A DNA stretch of 34,265 nucleotides from a virus. Under the pieces are notes generated by a model. That model worked only from the letters and a program-made list of their open reading frames with translations. It had not been told where the DNA came from and searched no databases. Of this stretch, positions 15,497-22,868 are shown piece by piece; within the stretch, counting starts at the first letter, position 1, and every line of letters starts with the position of its first letter. Where the stretch lies: positions 1 through 34,265 of the IMG/VR virus record IMGVR_UViG_3300037961_004291; one strand, written 5' to 3'. A program made the translations under genes and the position numbers.

Positions 15497-15708
15497 TGTG
15501 GAGACTGTGGTGTTATGCCCTTGGTAAAAAAGAGGGTAGGGATGATGATGAGGCTAACGTAATTGCCTTGATGAGAACAGTGATTTTATTGCTGTATATG
15601 ATTACAAACTTTTTTATTGTTGCTGGAGTTGTGAGGCATTGGAACGATGGAGTACGAACTGAAGGATTATCTGAACTCAATCAATGTTACAAAAAAGAAT
15701 CTTATTGA
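15496..15708 (+). CDS. Small membrane protein overlapping gp62
   Basis: A 70-residue protein starting at an ATG inside the preceding stop (ATGA). M-W-R-L-W-C-Y-A-L-G-K-K is followed by an acidic patch, then a transmembrane helix (about residues 24-43, I-A-L-M-R-T-V-I-L-L-L-Y-M-I-T-N-F-F) and V-V-R-H-W-N-D. The last 20 codons overlap the start of gp62 in a different frame (15647-15708). The W-R-L-W opening and R-H-W ending are a pattern I know from cyanophage small proteins, where the protein tends to stop soon after R-H-W. Confidence 0.7.
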   Translation: MWRLWCYALGKKEGRDDDEANVIALMRTVILLLYMITNFFIVAGVVRHWNDGVRTEGLSELNQCYKKESY

Positions 15709-16027
15709 TGAAGACCCAGATGCTTTGAAAAAGTATCCGCCATTTATTATTAATAAATGTCTCTCTTCTCACCTTGATGCTGTTTTGTTTGCTAATGAAA
15801 TGAATAAGTATCATTCATTAGATAAAGATATGCAATATGTATTTTATATAAATACGTTGAGGAAAAGAAAAAGATTTTCCCCCTGGATCAAAAAAGACAA
15901 AATTGAAAACATTGACCTAGTAAAAAAATACTATGGTTATAGTAATGAAAAAGCTCTTCAAGCTTTGAAAATTTTGTCGAATGAACAAATTAGTTTTATC
16001 AAGGACAGACTTGAGACTGGAGGTTAA
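15647..16027 (+). CDS. gp62: Clamp loader small subunit gp62
   Basis: A 126-residue protein, shorter than T4 gp62 (187 aa). It begins with M-E-Y-E-L-K-D-Y-L-N-S-I-N and contains L-K-K-Y-P-P-F-I-I-N-K-C-L-S (about residues 27-40), F-A-N-E-M-N-K-Y and a helical R-K-R-K-R-F-S-P-W segment. P-P-F-I-x-N-K-x-L is the recognisable part. It forms the clamp loader with gp44. The start lies inside the membrane-protein gene; regA follows 1 nt after its stop. Confidence 0.85.
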   Translation: MEYELKDYLNSINVTKKNLIDEDPDALKKYPPFIINKCLSSHLDAVLFANEMNKYHSLDKDMQYVFYINTLRKRKRFSPWIKKDKIENIDLVKKYYGYSNEKALQALKILSNEQISFIKDRLETGG

Positions 16028-16028
16028 A

Positions 16029-16463
16029 ATGAGTTCGGTTGAATCGACTGTAAAATGGTCAAAAGATAATATGGTTGAGATTTCATTATCTGAACCAGAT
16101 GATTTTCTTAAAGTGAGAGAGACATTAACTCGTATTGGTGTTGCTTCCAGAAAAGAAAAAAAACTGTATCAGTCTTGTCACATCTTACATAAACAAGGTA
16201 GATATTACATCGTACATTTTAAAGAGTTATTTGCATTAGATGGCAAACATGCAAATCTAACGCAAAACGATGTACAACGTCGTAATCGTATTGCAAAACT
16301 TCTTTCTGATTGGGGACTTATTGCAGTTATTGCTCCTGAATCAATTATTGATATTGCTCCCCTTAATCAGATTAAAGTTTTATCTTACAAAGATAAAAGT
16401 GATTGGATTCTTGAGACCAAATATAATATTGGTAAAAAAGGAAAAGATCAGGAATCTGAATGA
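16029..16463 (+). CDS. regA: RegA translational repressor
   Basis: 144 residues from the ATG at 16029, which has GGAGG 5 nt upstream. A second ATG (16074) begins M-V-E-I-S-L-S-E-P-D-D-F, aligned with the T4 start M-I-E-I-T-L-K-K-P-E-D-F, so this RegA carries about 15 extra N-terminal residues if the first ATG is used. Shared blocks: F-L-K-V-R-E-T-L-T-R-I-G, L-Y-Q-S-C-H-I-L, Y-Y-I-V-H-F-K-E-L and D-W-G-L-I. RegA binds start regions of early mRNAs, in T4 including those of the clamp and clamp-loader genes found beside it here. Confidence 0.93.
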   Translation: MSSVESTVKWSKDNMVEISLSEPDDFLKVRETLTRIGVASRKEKKLYQSCHILHKQGRYYIVHFKELFALDGKHANLTQNDVQRRNRIAKLLSDWGLIAVIAPESIIDIAPLNQIKVLSYKDKSDWILETKYNIGKKGKDQESE

Positions 16464-16464
16464 C

Positions 16465-16665
16465 ATGGATGAATATGACTATGAAGAAGGATATCAACTA
16501 TTTTTGAATATAGAAGAAGTTCGTAGACTTTATAGTCATACTTGTTATTCAATAAAAATTTGGCCAGGTTCTCCTGCAAGACCTGTCGAAGAACAAGAGT
16601 ATTTGCAGAAACTTAAAACACAATTATTTGCAATGATGGCCGATCATAGTTTTAGGAACGGTTAA
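16465..16665 (+). CDS. Small conserved phage protein
   Basis: A 66-residue protein starting just after the regA stop. The acidic M-D-E-Y-D-Y-E-E-G-Y start leads into I-E-E-V-R-R-L-Y-S-H-T-C-Y-S-I-K-I-W-P-G-S-P-A-R-P-V-E-E (residues 17-43) and a C-terminal helix. The W-P-G-S-P-A-R-P motif is a pattern I associate with a small conserved gene next to regA in cyanophages. No function is known. A weak terminator follows. Confidence 0.7.
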   Translation: MDEYDYEEGYQLFLNIEEVRRLYSHTCYSIKIWPGSPARPVEEQEYLQKLKTQLFAMMADHSFRNG

Positions 16666-16675
16666 TACTAAACTT

Positions 16676-16704
16676 GATTACGGGATTCCGTATCTCCTTT
16701 TTTT
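16676..16704 (+). terminator. Probable terminator after regA unit
   Basis: Stem GAT-ACGG / CCGT-ATC with one bulged T and loop GATT, then TCC and a run of seven T (16698-16704). It is modest in strength but sits where the replication operon ends and hsp20 begins. Confidence 0.55.
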
Positions 16705-16714
16705 ATGTTTGTTG

Positions 16715-16720
16715 TATAAT
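16715..16720 (+). promoter_or_regulatory. Possible -10 box for hsp20
   Basis: A consensus TATAAT lies 61 nt before the hsp20 ATG and just after the probable terminator. No -35 element at 16-18 nt spacing is recognisable, so it would need an activator or be weak. Confidence 0.4.
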
Positions 16721-16780
16721 TAGTATTGGATGCCGAAAGGGTCCACACAATCAAATCTCGCTTTTAAAGGAGAAGTACAC

Positions 16781-17215
16781 ATGAATGACCTCATGAAGTA
16801 TAACGCTGCCAACATTAATCAACTGTTGGATCGTATTCATAAGAATAGTATTGGAATGGAAGATTATTTTGATAGGATCTTCACTCTCCACGAAACTACA
16901 TCGAATTATCCACCATATAATCTTGTTTCTGTAAATAATGTTACATCTAGACTGGAGATAGCACTTGCAGGTTTCAAAAAGAAAGAAGTCTATGTTTACA
17001 CACAAGATGGTAAACTCTTTATTGAAGGTCAGAAAGAAGATAAAGAGACAGAAACTAACTATGTCCACAAGGGTGTGGCTCAACGGTCATTTACACGAGC
17101 GTGGACACTTAGCGAAGACACGGAAGTTAGATCAGTTACTTTTGAAGATGGGCTTCTGAGTGTTGAACTGGGTAAAATAGTCCCAGAAGCACATAAACGA
17201 AAAGATTATCTATAA
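16781..17215 (+). CDS. hsp20: Small heat-shock protein Hsp20
   Basis: 144 residues from the ATG at 16781, with an AAAGGAGA ribosome-binding site. The alpha-crystallin domain spans about residues 47-140: L-E-I-A-L-A-G-F-K-K-K-E-V-Y-V-Y, G-K-L-F-I-E-G-Q, F-T-R-A-W-T-L-S-E-D-T-E-V and the hallmark E-D-G-L-L-S-V-E-L. Hsp20 is a signature gene of T4-like cyanophages and acts as an ATP-independent holdase chaperone. It is flanked by its own probable promoter and by the late-promoter/terminator composite downstream. Confidence 0.94.
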   Translation: MNDLMKYNAANINQLLDRIHKNSIGMEDYFDRIFTLHETTSNYPPYNLVSVNNVTSRLEIALAGFKKKEVYVYTQDGKLFIEGQKEDKETETNYVHKGVAQRSFTRAWTLSEDTEVRSVTFEDGLLSVELGKIVPEAHKRKDYL

Positions 17216-17218
17216 ATA
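17211..17218 (+). promoter_or_regulatory. Perfect late promoter box TATAAATA
   Basis: Exact T4 late consensus, overlapping the hsp20 stop codon. A start near 17225 would give a transcript that runs into the terminator at 17244-17285 and so be only about 60 nt long unless it reads through. Confidence 0.6.
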
Positions 17219-17224
17219 TTAATG

Positions 17225-17288
17225 AATATCGTCGTCGCAGACGGAGGGGTAACTGGCCAAATCCAGTTGACACCCCTCTTTTTTATTG
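17225..17288 (+). ncRNA. Candidate short late RNA between box and terminator
   Basis: The sequence from the expected late start to the end of the T run has two hairpins: CGTC/GACG near 17230-17243 and the long terminator stem. It encodes no protein. It could be a small RNA made late, or just the leader and terminator with no function of its own. No expression evidence is available. Confidence 0.25.
17244..17287 (+). terminator. Strong rho-independent terminator
   Basis: Arms GAGGGGT-AACTGG and CCAGTT-GAC-ACCCCTC: two helices of 6 and 7 bp with a GAC bulge and the loop CCAAAT, followed by six or more T. It ends the hsp20 unit. Its 3' arm contains the -35 box of the next promoter. Confidence 0.9.
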
Positions 17289-17295
17289 GTAAAAT
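17267..17295 (+). promoter_or_regulatory. Sigma-70-type promoter for the gp43 operon
   Basis: A perfect TTGACA (17267-17272) in the terminator's descending arm, a 17-nt spacer that includes the T run, and TAAAAT (17290-17295). It lies 22 nt before the ATG at 17317 and should drive the two Sm-like genes, gp43, uvsX and onward. Confidence 0.8.
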
Positions 17296-17316
17296 AACAA
17301 GAGGTACGAGACTCAA

Positions 17317-17649
17317 ATGACTGTAAAACTTATTGTTCTGAAATCAGGTGAAGATATTATTGCTGATGTTCAGGAAATGGTTGTTGGTGATGAAAACGAA
17401 CAAAAAGTTGTCGGTTACTTCTTCGATAAACCATGTGTCGTAAAACTGTTTGGACACAATCCTGAGGAAGATCGTGAATCCCCTTTTAGGGTACAGATGA
17501 TGCCTTGGATTCCTCTTTCTGATGATGAGAAGATTCCTGTTGCGGCTGATTGGGTGATTACAATTGTAGAACCGATTGAAAAAGTTAAAGAACTATATTT
17601 GAAGAAAGTTTCTAAAGAGAAAGAGGAGGAAAACGATGTCGGAGATTGA
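17317..17649 (+). CDS. Sm-like small beta-barrel protein, paralogue 3
   Basis: 110 residues: V-K-L-I-V-L-K-S-G-E-D-I-I-A-D-V, a strand D-K-P-C-V-V-K-L-F, F-R-V-Q-M-M-P-W-I-P-L-S, I-P-V-A-A-D-W-V-I-T-I-V-E-P and a C-terminal helix V-K-E-L-Y-L-K-K-V. It has the same element order and central P-W as the genes at 2832, 14153 and 17636. It is the first gene of the DNA polymerase operon and overlaps paralogue 4 by 14 nt. Function unknown; an RNA-binding barrel is inferred. Confidence 0.8.
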   Translation: MTVKLIVLKSGEDIIADVQEMVVGDENEQKVVGYFFDKPCVVKLFGHNPEEDRESPFRVQMMPWIPLSDDEKIPVAADWVITIVEPIEKVKELYLKKVSKEKEEENDVGD

Positions 17650-17899
17650 TAATTCCATTATGATTCTTTCTTTCGCCAACTGCACAATTATTACTCAAAT
17701 TGAAGAAGTTGTTGGTGAGATTGGCGATCCTAATTGTAAGTTAACAGAGCCGTTTATTATTAATGATGATGACACTTTAACTCCCTGGATGGTAAAATAT
17801 ACAGATCAGAATACATTCATGATTCACTCTGACAAGATTCTGACAATTGTAAAACCAAAACAAAAATATATTGATAAGTACAAATCATTGCTGGAGTAA
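17636..17899 (+). CDS. Sm-like small beta-barrel protein, paralogue 4
   Basis: 87 residues, the most diverged copy. I-M-I-L-S-F-A-N-C-T-I-I-T-Q-I-E-E-V replaces the T-G-E-E strand, then L-T-E-P-F-I-I, L-T-P-W-M-V-K-Y, N-T-F-M-I-H-S-D-K-I-L-T-I-V-K-P and a helix Y-I-D-K-Y-K-S-L. It lies directly next to paralogue 3, suggesting tandem duplication, and its stop abuts the gp43 ATG. Loss of the conserved Gly-Glu pair suggests a changed binding face. Confidence 0.75.
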   Translation: MSEIDNSIMILSFANCTIITQIEEVVGEIGDPNCKLTEPFIINDDDTLTPWMVKYTDQNTFMIHSDKILTIVKPKQKYIDKYKSLLE

Positions 17900-20407
17900 A
17901 TGTCAAATCGTTTTTATACTAACGTCCAAATGGTCGGTGATGAAATCCTTGTTCGATACCATGAGAATGGCAAAAGCCGAATGGATCGACAGGTTTTTTA
18001 TCCGACTCTTTTTGTACCCGCAAAAGGTAAGAAACAAACAAAGTATCGTACTTTGGACGGTGATCATGTTGAACCTATTAAACCAGGAACTATTCGCGAG
18101 TGTCGAGACTTCTTGAAAAAATATCAAGATGTTGAAGGGTTTAAAGTATATGGATTGGAAAGATTTATCTATCAGTATATTTCGGAAAAGTATCCAGAAG
18201 ATAATATCAAGTTTGATATGAGTGAAATCAATCTTTACACGATTGACATTGAGGTTAAGGCTGAGTATGGATTTCCTGATGTAGAAAATGTTGCTGAAGA
18301 GATACTTTTGATTACAATTCAAAAGTATAGCAATAAAGATATTATTACTTGGGGTGTTGGTCCATTTAGAAACAAACAAGAGAATGTAGAATACAGACAG
18401 TTTTCTAGTGAGAAAGAACTTCTCAACAATTTCATTTATTGGTGGATGGAAAACACTCCTGATGTGGTTACTGGATGGAACTGTGAATTTTATGATATTC
18501 CATATCTTGCTGGTAGAATCAACCGCATTCTTGGCGAAAAACTGATGAAGAGACTTTCCCCATGGGGAATGGTGCGTCAAGATGAAGTCTTTATTCGCGG
18601 TAGAAAAAATATTGTTTATGAAGTTGGTGGAGTCTCTGTTCTTGACTACATGCGTCTGTATCAATGGTCTCCTGGAACTCCCAATCAAGAGTCATTTCGA
18701 CTTGACTATATTGCACAACAGGAATTGGGTCAACAAAAACTTGATCACTCTGAGTTTGATACGTTCAAAGACTTTTATACTCATGGTTGGCAGAAGTTCG
18801 TTGAATACAACATTGTTGACGTGGAACTTGTTGACCGTATGGAAGAAAAACTAAAACTTATTGAACTTGCTATTACTATGGCATTTAATGCCAAAGTAAA
18901 CATCGAAGATATTTTTTATCAAGTAAGGTTATGGGATTGTATCATCTTTAATGATCTGAAGAAACAAGACATTGTTATTCCGCCGAGGAAAGGATCTAAG
19001 AAGGATGAAAAGTATGCTGGCGCTTATGTAAAAGAACCGACTCCTGGTAAGTATGATTGGGTTGTGAGTTTTGACTTGAACTCTCTATATCCACACCTGA
19101 TCATGCAGTATAATATTTCTCCAGAAACACTACAACAAGAAAGTCATCCTTCCGCTAGTGTTGATAATATTTTGAATGAGAGTATTAATTTTCAGTTATA
19201 CAAGGACTATGCCGTTTGCGCTAATGGTGCAATGTATAGGAAAGACTTTCAGGGATTCCTTCCTAGACTCATGCAAGAGATGTATGACGAACGAGTCATC
19301 TATAAGAAAAAGATGATTGAAGCAAAGAAGGAGTATGAAAAGACCAAAAATCCTGAACTAGTTAAGGAAATCGCCAGATGTAACAATATTCAAATGGCTA
19401 AGAAGATTTCTCTTAATAGTGCTTATGGTGCTATCGGTAATCAGTATTTTAGATACTATAAACTTGCAAACGCAGAAGCGATTACACTTTCTGGTCAAGT
19501 CTCTATTCGTTGGATTGAGAATCGAATGAATAGTTATCTCAACAAACTTTTGAAAACTGATGATAAAGATTATGTGATTGCTTCTGATACGGATTCAATT
19601 TATCTTTGTCTCGATGATCTGGTGCATAAAGTTCTTCCAAACGAAACTTCCAAAGAAAAAATTGTAAATTTTCTTGATCGCGCTTGCACGGAACAGATCG
19701 AACCTTTCATTAATAAGTCGTATGAAGATCTTTCTGAATATGTGAATGCTTATGAACAGAAGATGTTCATGAAACGAGAGAACATTGCTGATCGTGGTAT
19801 TTGGACCGCCAAAAAACGATACATTCTCAATGTTCATGATAGTGAGGGTGTTAGATATTCTGAACCCAAACTAAAGATTATGGGAATCGAAGCCGTCAAA
19901 TCTTCTACTCCTGGTCCCTGTAGAAAAATGATTAAAGACGCTCTTAAAATTATGATGACTGGTACGGAAGATCAACTAATTGAGTTTGTTGAAAATTCTA
20001 GGAATGACTTCAATTCAATGCCCCCAGAAGATATTTCTTTTCCGAGGACAGCATCTGATGTGGAAAAATATAAAGATCCCAATTTGATCTATAGGAAAGG
20101 AACGCCAATTCATGTAAGGGGTGCTCTTTTGTATAATTTCCACATTAAGAAAAACAAACTAACTAATAAGTATTCTTTCATCAAAAACGGTGAAAAAATT
20201 AAATTTTGTTACTTGAAAACTCCAAATCCATTAACAGAAAATGTAATGTCATTTATTCAAGAGTTTCCGTCTGAGATAGACATTTTGAAATATGTTGATT
20301 ATGATTTGCAGTTTGAAAAAAGTTTTCTTGAACCTTTGAAAATCATCCTAAATGTGATAGGATGGTCTACAGAAAAAACAGTAAATCTAGAATCATTTTT
20401 CCTATGA
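17900..20407 (+). CDS. gp43: DNA polymerase gp43 (family B)
   Basis: 835 residues (T4 gp43 898 aa). 3'-5' exonuclease motifs: Y-T-I-D-I-E-V near residue 115, G-W-N-C-E-F-Y-D-I-P-Y near 195, and Y-N-I-V-D-V-E-L-V near 305. Polymerase motif A S-F-D-L-N-S-L-Y-P near 391, motif B A-K-K-I-S-L-N-S-A-Y-G-A near 500, motif C I-A-S-D-T-D-S-I-Y near 562. All catalytic acids are present and the gene is intact, with no intein or split. It overlaps the following small gene by 4 nt. Confidence 0.97.
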   Translation: MSNRFYTNVQMVGDEILVRYHENGKSRMDRQVFYPTLFVPAKGKKQTKYRTLDGDHVEPIKPGTIRECRDFLKKYQDVEGFKVYGLERFIYQYISEKYPEDNIKFDMSEINLYTIDIEVKAEYGFPDVENVAEEILLITIQKYSNKDIITWGVGPFRNKQENVEYRQFSSEKELLNNFIYWWMENTPDVVTGWNCEFYDIPYLAGRINRILGEKLMKRLSPWGMVRQDEVFIRGRKNIVYEVGGVSVLDYMRLYQWSPGTPNQESFRLDYIAQQELGQQKLDHSEFDTFKDFYTHGWQKFVEYNIVDVELVDRMEEKLKLIELAITMAFNAKVNIEDIFYQVRLWDCIIFNDLKKQDIVIPPRKGSKKDEKYAGAYVKEPTPGKYDWVVSFDLNSLYPHLIMQYNISPETLQQESHPSASVDNILNESINFQLYKDYAVCANGAMYRKDFQGFLPRLMQEMYDERVIYKKKMIEAKKEYEKTKNPELVKEIARCNNIQMAKKISLNSAYGAIGNQYFRYYKLANAEAITLSGQVSIRWIENRMNSYLNKLLKTDDKDYVIASDTDSIYLCLDDLVHKVLPNETSKEKIVNFLDRACTEQIEPFINKSYEDLSEYVNAYEQKMFMKRENIADRGIWTAKKRYILNVHDSEGVRYSEPKLKIMGIEAVKSSTPGPCRKMIKDALKIMMTGTEDQLIEFVENSRNDFNSMPPEDISFPRTASDVEKYKDPNLIYRKGTPIHVRGALLYNFHIKKNKLTNKYSFIKNGEKIKFCYLKTPNPLTENVMSFIQEFPSEIDILKYVDYDLQFEKSFLEPLKIILNVIGWSTEKTVNLESFFL
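20344..20364 (+). repeat. Inverted repeat near the gp43 3' end
   Basis: CATCCTA (20344-20350) and TAGGATG (20358-20364), loop AATGTGA. It lies in the last 64 nt of gp43, 40 nt before the next start codon. It has no T run, so it is not a terminator; an RNA processing site or chance are both possible. Confidence 0.4.
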
Positions 20408-20601
20408 AAGATCAATACGTTATTGATGATGGCGAAAATAAACAAGAGAAATGGAATCGTGGACTTGATATCTTTATTGAGTCTGTGCATAAACCAGACT
20501 CTGCACTTCGCCAATGTGCTCATAATCAAAAGTGTTATCACGAACTAATGGATGTTCGTAAGAATGTATTAGAATATCTCAACACATTGAGGTGGAATTG
20601 A
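20404..20601 (+). CDS. Small protein between gp43 and uvsX
   Basis: 65 residues starting in the gp43 stop (ATGA) and ending in the uvsX start (TGATG). Content: an acidic N-terminus, [12 protein letters not shown], a Cys pair in [14 protein letters not shown], and a C-terminal helix V-L-E-Y-L-N. Two Cys and two His in C-A-H-N-Q-K-C-Y-H could bind a metal. Translational coupling on both sides supports a real gene. Function unknown. Confidence 0.65.
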   Translation: MKDQYVIDDGENKQEKWNRGLDIFIESVHKPDSALRQCAHNQKCYHELMDVRKNVLEYLNTLRWN

Positions 20602-21338
20602 TGGATTTTTTAAAAGAGATTGTAAAAGAGATCGGTGACGACTATACACAACTAGCATCAGACATCGATGAAACAGAACAATATGTTGACACAGGTTCGT
20701 ACATTTTTAACGGACTTGTTTCAGGGTCTATATTTGGTGGTGTATCTGGGAATAAGATTACTGCCATTGCTGGCGAGTCTAGCACTGGAAAAACTTTTTT
20801 CTCCCTTGCTGTCGTCAAGAACTTCTTGGATTCTAATCCTGATGGGTATTGTCTATATTTTGACACTGAAGCCGCTATTAACAAGTCTCTTATCGCAAGT
20901 CGGGGGATTGACCTAGATCGACTGGTTGTTGTCAATGTTGTTACAATTGAAGAGTTTAGGTCCAAAGCACTAAAAGCGGTTGATATATATTTAAAAAAAC
21001 CTGAAGACGAACGCAAACCCTGTATGTTTGTGTTAGACTCTTTGGGGATGCTTTCCACAGAGAAAGAAATTACTGATGCACTGAACGACAAACAAGTTCG
21101 CGACATGACCAAATCCCAACTGGTCAAAGGTGCATTCAGAATGTTGACTCTGAAACTGGGACAAGCAAACATCCCTATGATCGTTACCAACCACACCTAC
21201 GATGTCATTGGCGCTTATGTACCTACAAAGGAAATGGGAGGAGGCAGTGGCCTCAAGTATGCAGCGAGTACAATCATCTATCTCAGCAAGAAAAAGGAGA
21301 AAGATGGAACAGAAGTCGTCGGTGGCAGGTCGTTATGA
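20601..21338 (+). pseudogene. uvsX: uvsX, N-terminal part of a disrupted recombinase gene
   Basis: 245 codons of a RecA/UvsX recombinase: Walker A G-E-S-S-T-G-K-T near residue 58, Walker B M-F-V-L-D-S-L-G, and loop 2 [14 protein letters not shown]. After D-G-T-E-V-V-G (about residue 241) the frame reaches a stop within a few codons. The expected strand block and K-S-R/G-L-D-x-Y-x-G-L-L region are missing. A normal UvsX C-terminus (G-R-Y-E...Y-F-T) resumes in another frame at about 21327. About 50 codons seem deleted, with a frameshift. The truncated protein lacks part of the ATPase core fold, so it is probably inactive, unless this is an assembly error. Confidence 0.85.
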
Positions 21339-21465
21339 GATAGATGGCAAGAAAGTTTATGCCAAAGCGATCTACAAAGACCCTGAACAATACTTCACTC
21401 CTGAGGTGATGGAGAAACTAGACGAGATTGCTAGGGAAGAGTTTAGTTATGGATCGTCTAGTTGA
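21304..21465 (+). pseudogene. uvsX: uvsX, C-terminal remnant in another frame
   Basis: From about 21325 this frame encodes [15 protein letters not shown], then Y-F-T-P-E-V-M-E-K-L, the usual C-terminal tail of cyanophage UvsX. An ATG at 21304 with AAGGAG upstream could in principle translate a 53-residue fragment. The overlap with the N-terminal ORF and the missing central block mark this as the other half of one broken gene. Confidence 0.75.
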
Positions 21466-21487
21466 TTTGATATTTGCATTATAGGTA

Positions 21488-22864
21488 ATGGATAAAGTTG
21501 AAATTTTGATTCTTCGGAATTTGATTTATTTTGAAGATTATGCCCGAAAAGTAATTCCTTTCGTAAAGAAGGAATATTTTGAATCGGAATCTCATAAGAT
21601 TGTCTTTGAAGAGATCTATTCTTTTCTTTCTTCCTATGATAAGTTACCTACAAAAGAAGCTATTTCTATTGAAGTTGAAAAGAGAGATGACATAACTCAA
21701 GAGACTTTTAAAGAGTCTTCAAATATAATTACTAGTTTGCATGATGAACCAACAGAACTTAGTTGGTTGGTAAACACCACTGAGAAGTGGTGCCGAGATC
21801 GTGCAATCTATTTGGCTCTTATGGAGTCTATTCAGTTAGCTGATAATAGTGATGAAAAAAAAGGGAGGGATGCCATTCCAGGTATCCTTAGTGATGCTTT
21901 ATCAGTTTCATTTGATAATCATATTGGACACGATTACTTAGAAGATTATGAAGAGAGATACGAAGTTTATCATAGAAAGGAGGAAAAACTCCCGTTTGAT
22001 CTTGAATACTTTAACAAAATTACCAAAGGTGGTCTCCCTAACAAGACTCTTAACATCGCTCTTGCTGGTACGGGCGTCGGCAAGTCTCTATTCATGTGCC
22101 ATGTGGCTAGTTCCGCACTCTTGCAAGGGCGCAACGTACTCTACATTACATGTGAAATGGCAGAGGAAAAAATTGCTGAACGAATTGATGCAAACTTATT
22201 GAATGTAAACATTCAGGATATTGCTAGTCTACCCAAACAAATGTTTGAGACGAAAGTTAGTAATCTTTCAAAGAAGACTCAAGGTCAACTAATTATTAAA
22301 GAGTATCCTACTGCATCCGCTCATGTCGGACATTTCAGATCTCTTCTTAATGAGTTGGCACTTAAGAAATCATTTCGCCCTCATATTATTTTCATTGATT
22401 ACCTTAATATATGCGCTTCCTCGCGCTTTCGCGGAGGTAGTAATATCAATTCATATACGATGGTTAAGTCTATTGCTGAGGAACTTCGAGGCCTGGCTGT
22501 CGAAGCAAACGTCCCTATCGTATCTGCCACGCAGACCACTCGCTCTGGTTTTGGTAGCAGCGATATTGAACTCACTGATACTAGTGAGTCCTTTGGCGTC
22601 CCTGCTACTGCTGATCTTATGTTTGCCCTTGTTTCCAATGATGAACTCGAATCGATGGGACAGATTCTTGTAAAACAATTGAAGAATCGATACAATGATC
22701 CAACTATGAATAAGAAATTTATCGTTGGCATTGACCGAGCTAAGATGCGTCTTTATGATTGTGAACAGGAAGCCCAAGAAGACATCATTGACTCTGGACA
22801 GGAAGAAGTGTATAATAAATCTGAAAACAACTTTAAAAGTAAGTTTTCTTCACTAAAATTTTAA
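21488..22864 (+). CDS. gp41: Replicative DNA helicase gp41
   Basis: 458 residues (T4 gp41 475 aa), DnaB-type hexameric helicase. The N-terminal helical domain leads to L-P-F-D-L-E-Y-F-N-K-I-T-K-G-G-L-P. Walker A is G-T-G-V-G-K-S-L-F (about residue 195), then Y-I-T-C-E-M-A-E-E, Walker B I-I-F-I-D-Y-L-N-I (about 300), and a Q-T-T-R-S-G-x-G motif. It unwinds DNA ahead of gp43 and works with primase gp61 at 32.5 kb. It is intact. It begins 22 nt after the broken uvsX. Confidence 0.95.
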   Translation: MDKVEILILRNLIYFEDYARKVIPFVKKEYFESESHKIVFEEIYSFLSSYDKLPTKEAISIEVEKRDDITQETFKESSNIITSLHDEPTELSWLVNTTEKWCRDRAIYLALMESIQLADNSDEKKGRDAIPGILSDALSVSFDNHIGHDYLEDYEERYEVYHRKEEKLPFDLEYFNKITKGGLPNKTLNIALAGTGVGKSLFMCHVASSALLQGRNVLYITCEMAEEKIAERIDANLLNVNIQDIASLPKQMFETKVSNLSKKTQGQLIIKEYPTASAHVGHFRSLLNELALKKSFRPHIIFIDYLNICASSRFRGGSNINSYTMVKSIAEELRGLAVEANVPIVSATQTTRSGFGSSDIELTDTSESFGVPATADLMFALVSNDELESMGQILVKQLKNRYNDPTMNKKFIVGIDRAKMRLYDCEQEAQEDIIDSGQEEVYNKSENNFKSKFSSLKF

Positions 22865-22868
22865 TGTT

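Noticed and set aside
17903-18688. A 261-codon open frame on the - strand
   Set aside because: Antisense to the exonuclease domain of gp43, low-complexity composition, no recognisable motif. Treated as a shadow.
20642-21196. A 184-codon open frame on the - strand under uvsX
   Set aside because: Ser/Thr-rich shadow of the recombinase gene with no start signals.
20601-21465. Programmed ribosomal frameshift in uvsX
   Set aside because: The downstream frame does not supply the missing core segment, and there is no slippery heptamer with a following pseudoknot at the junction, so a deletion or sequence error is the simpler view.
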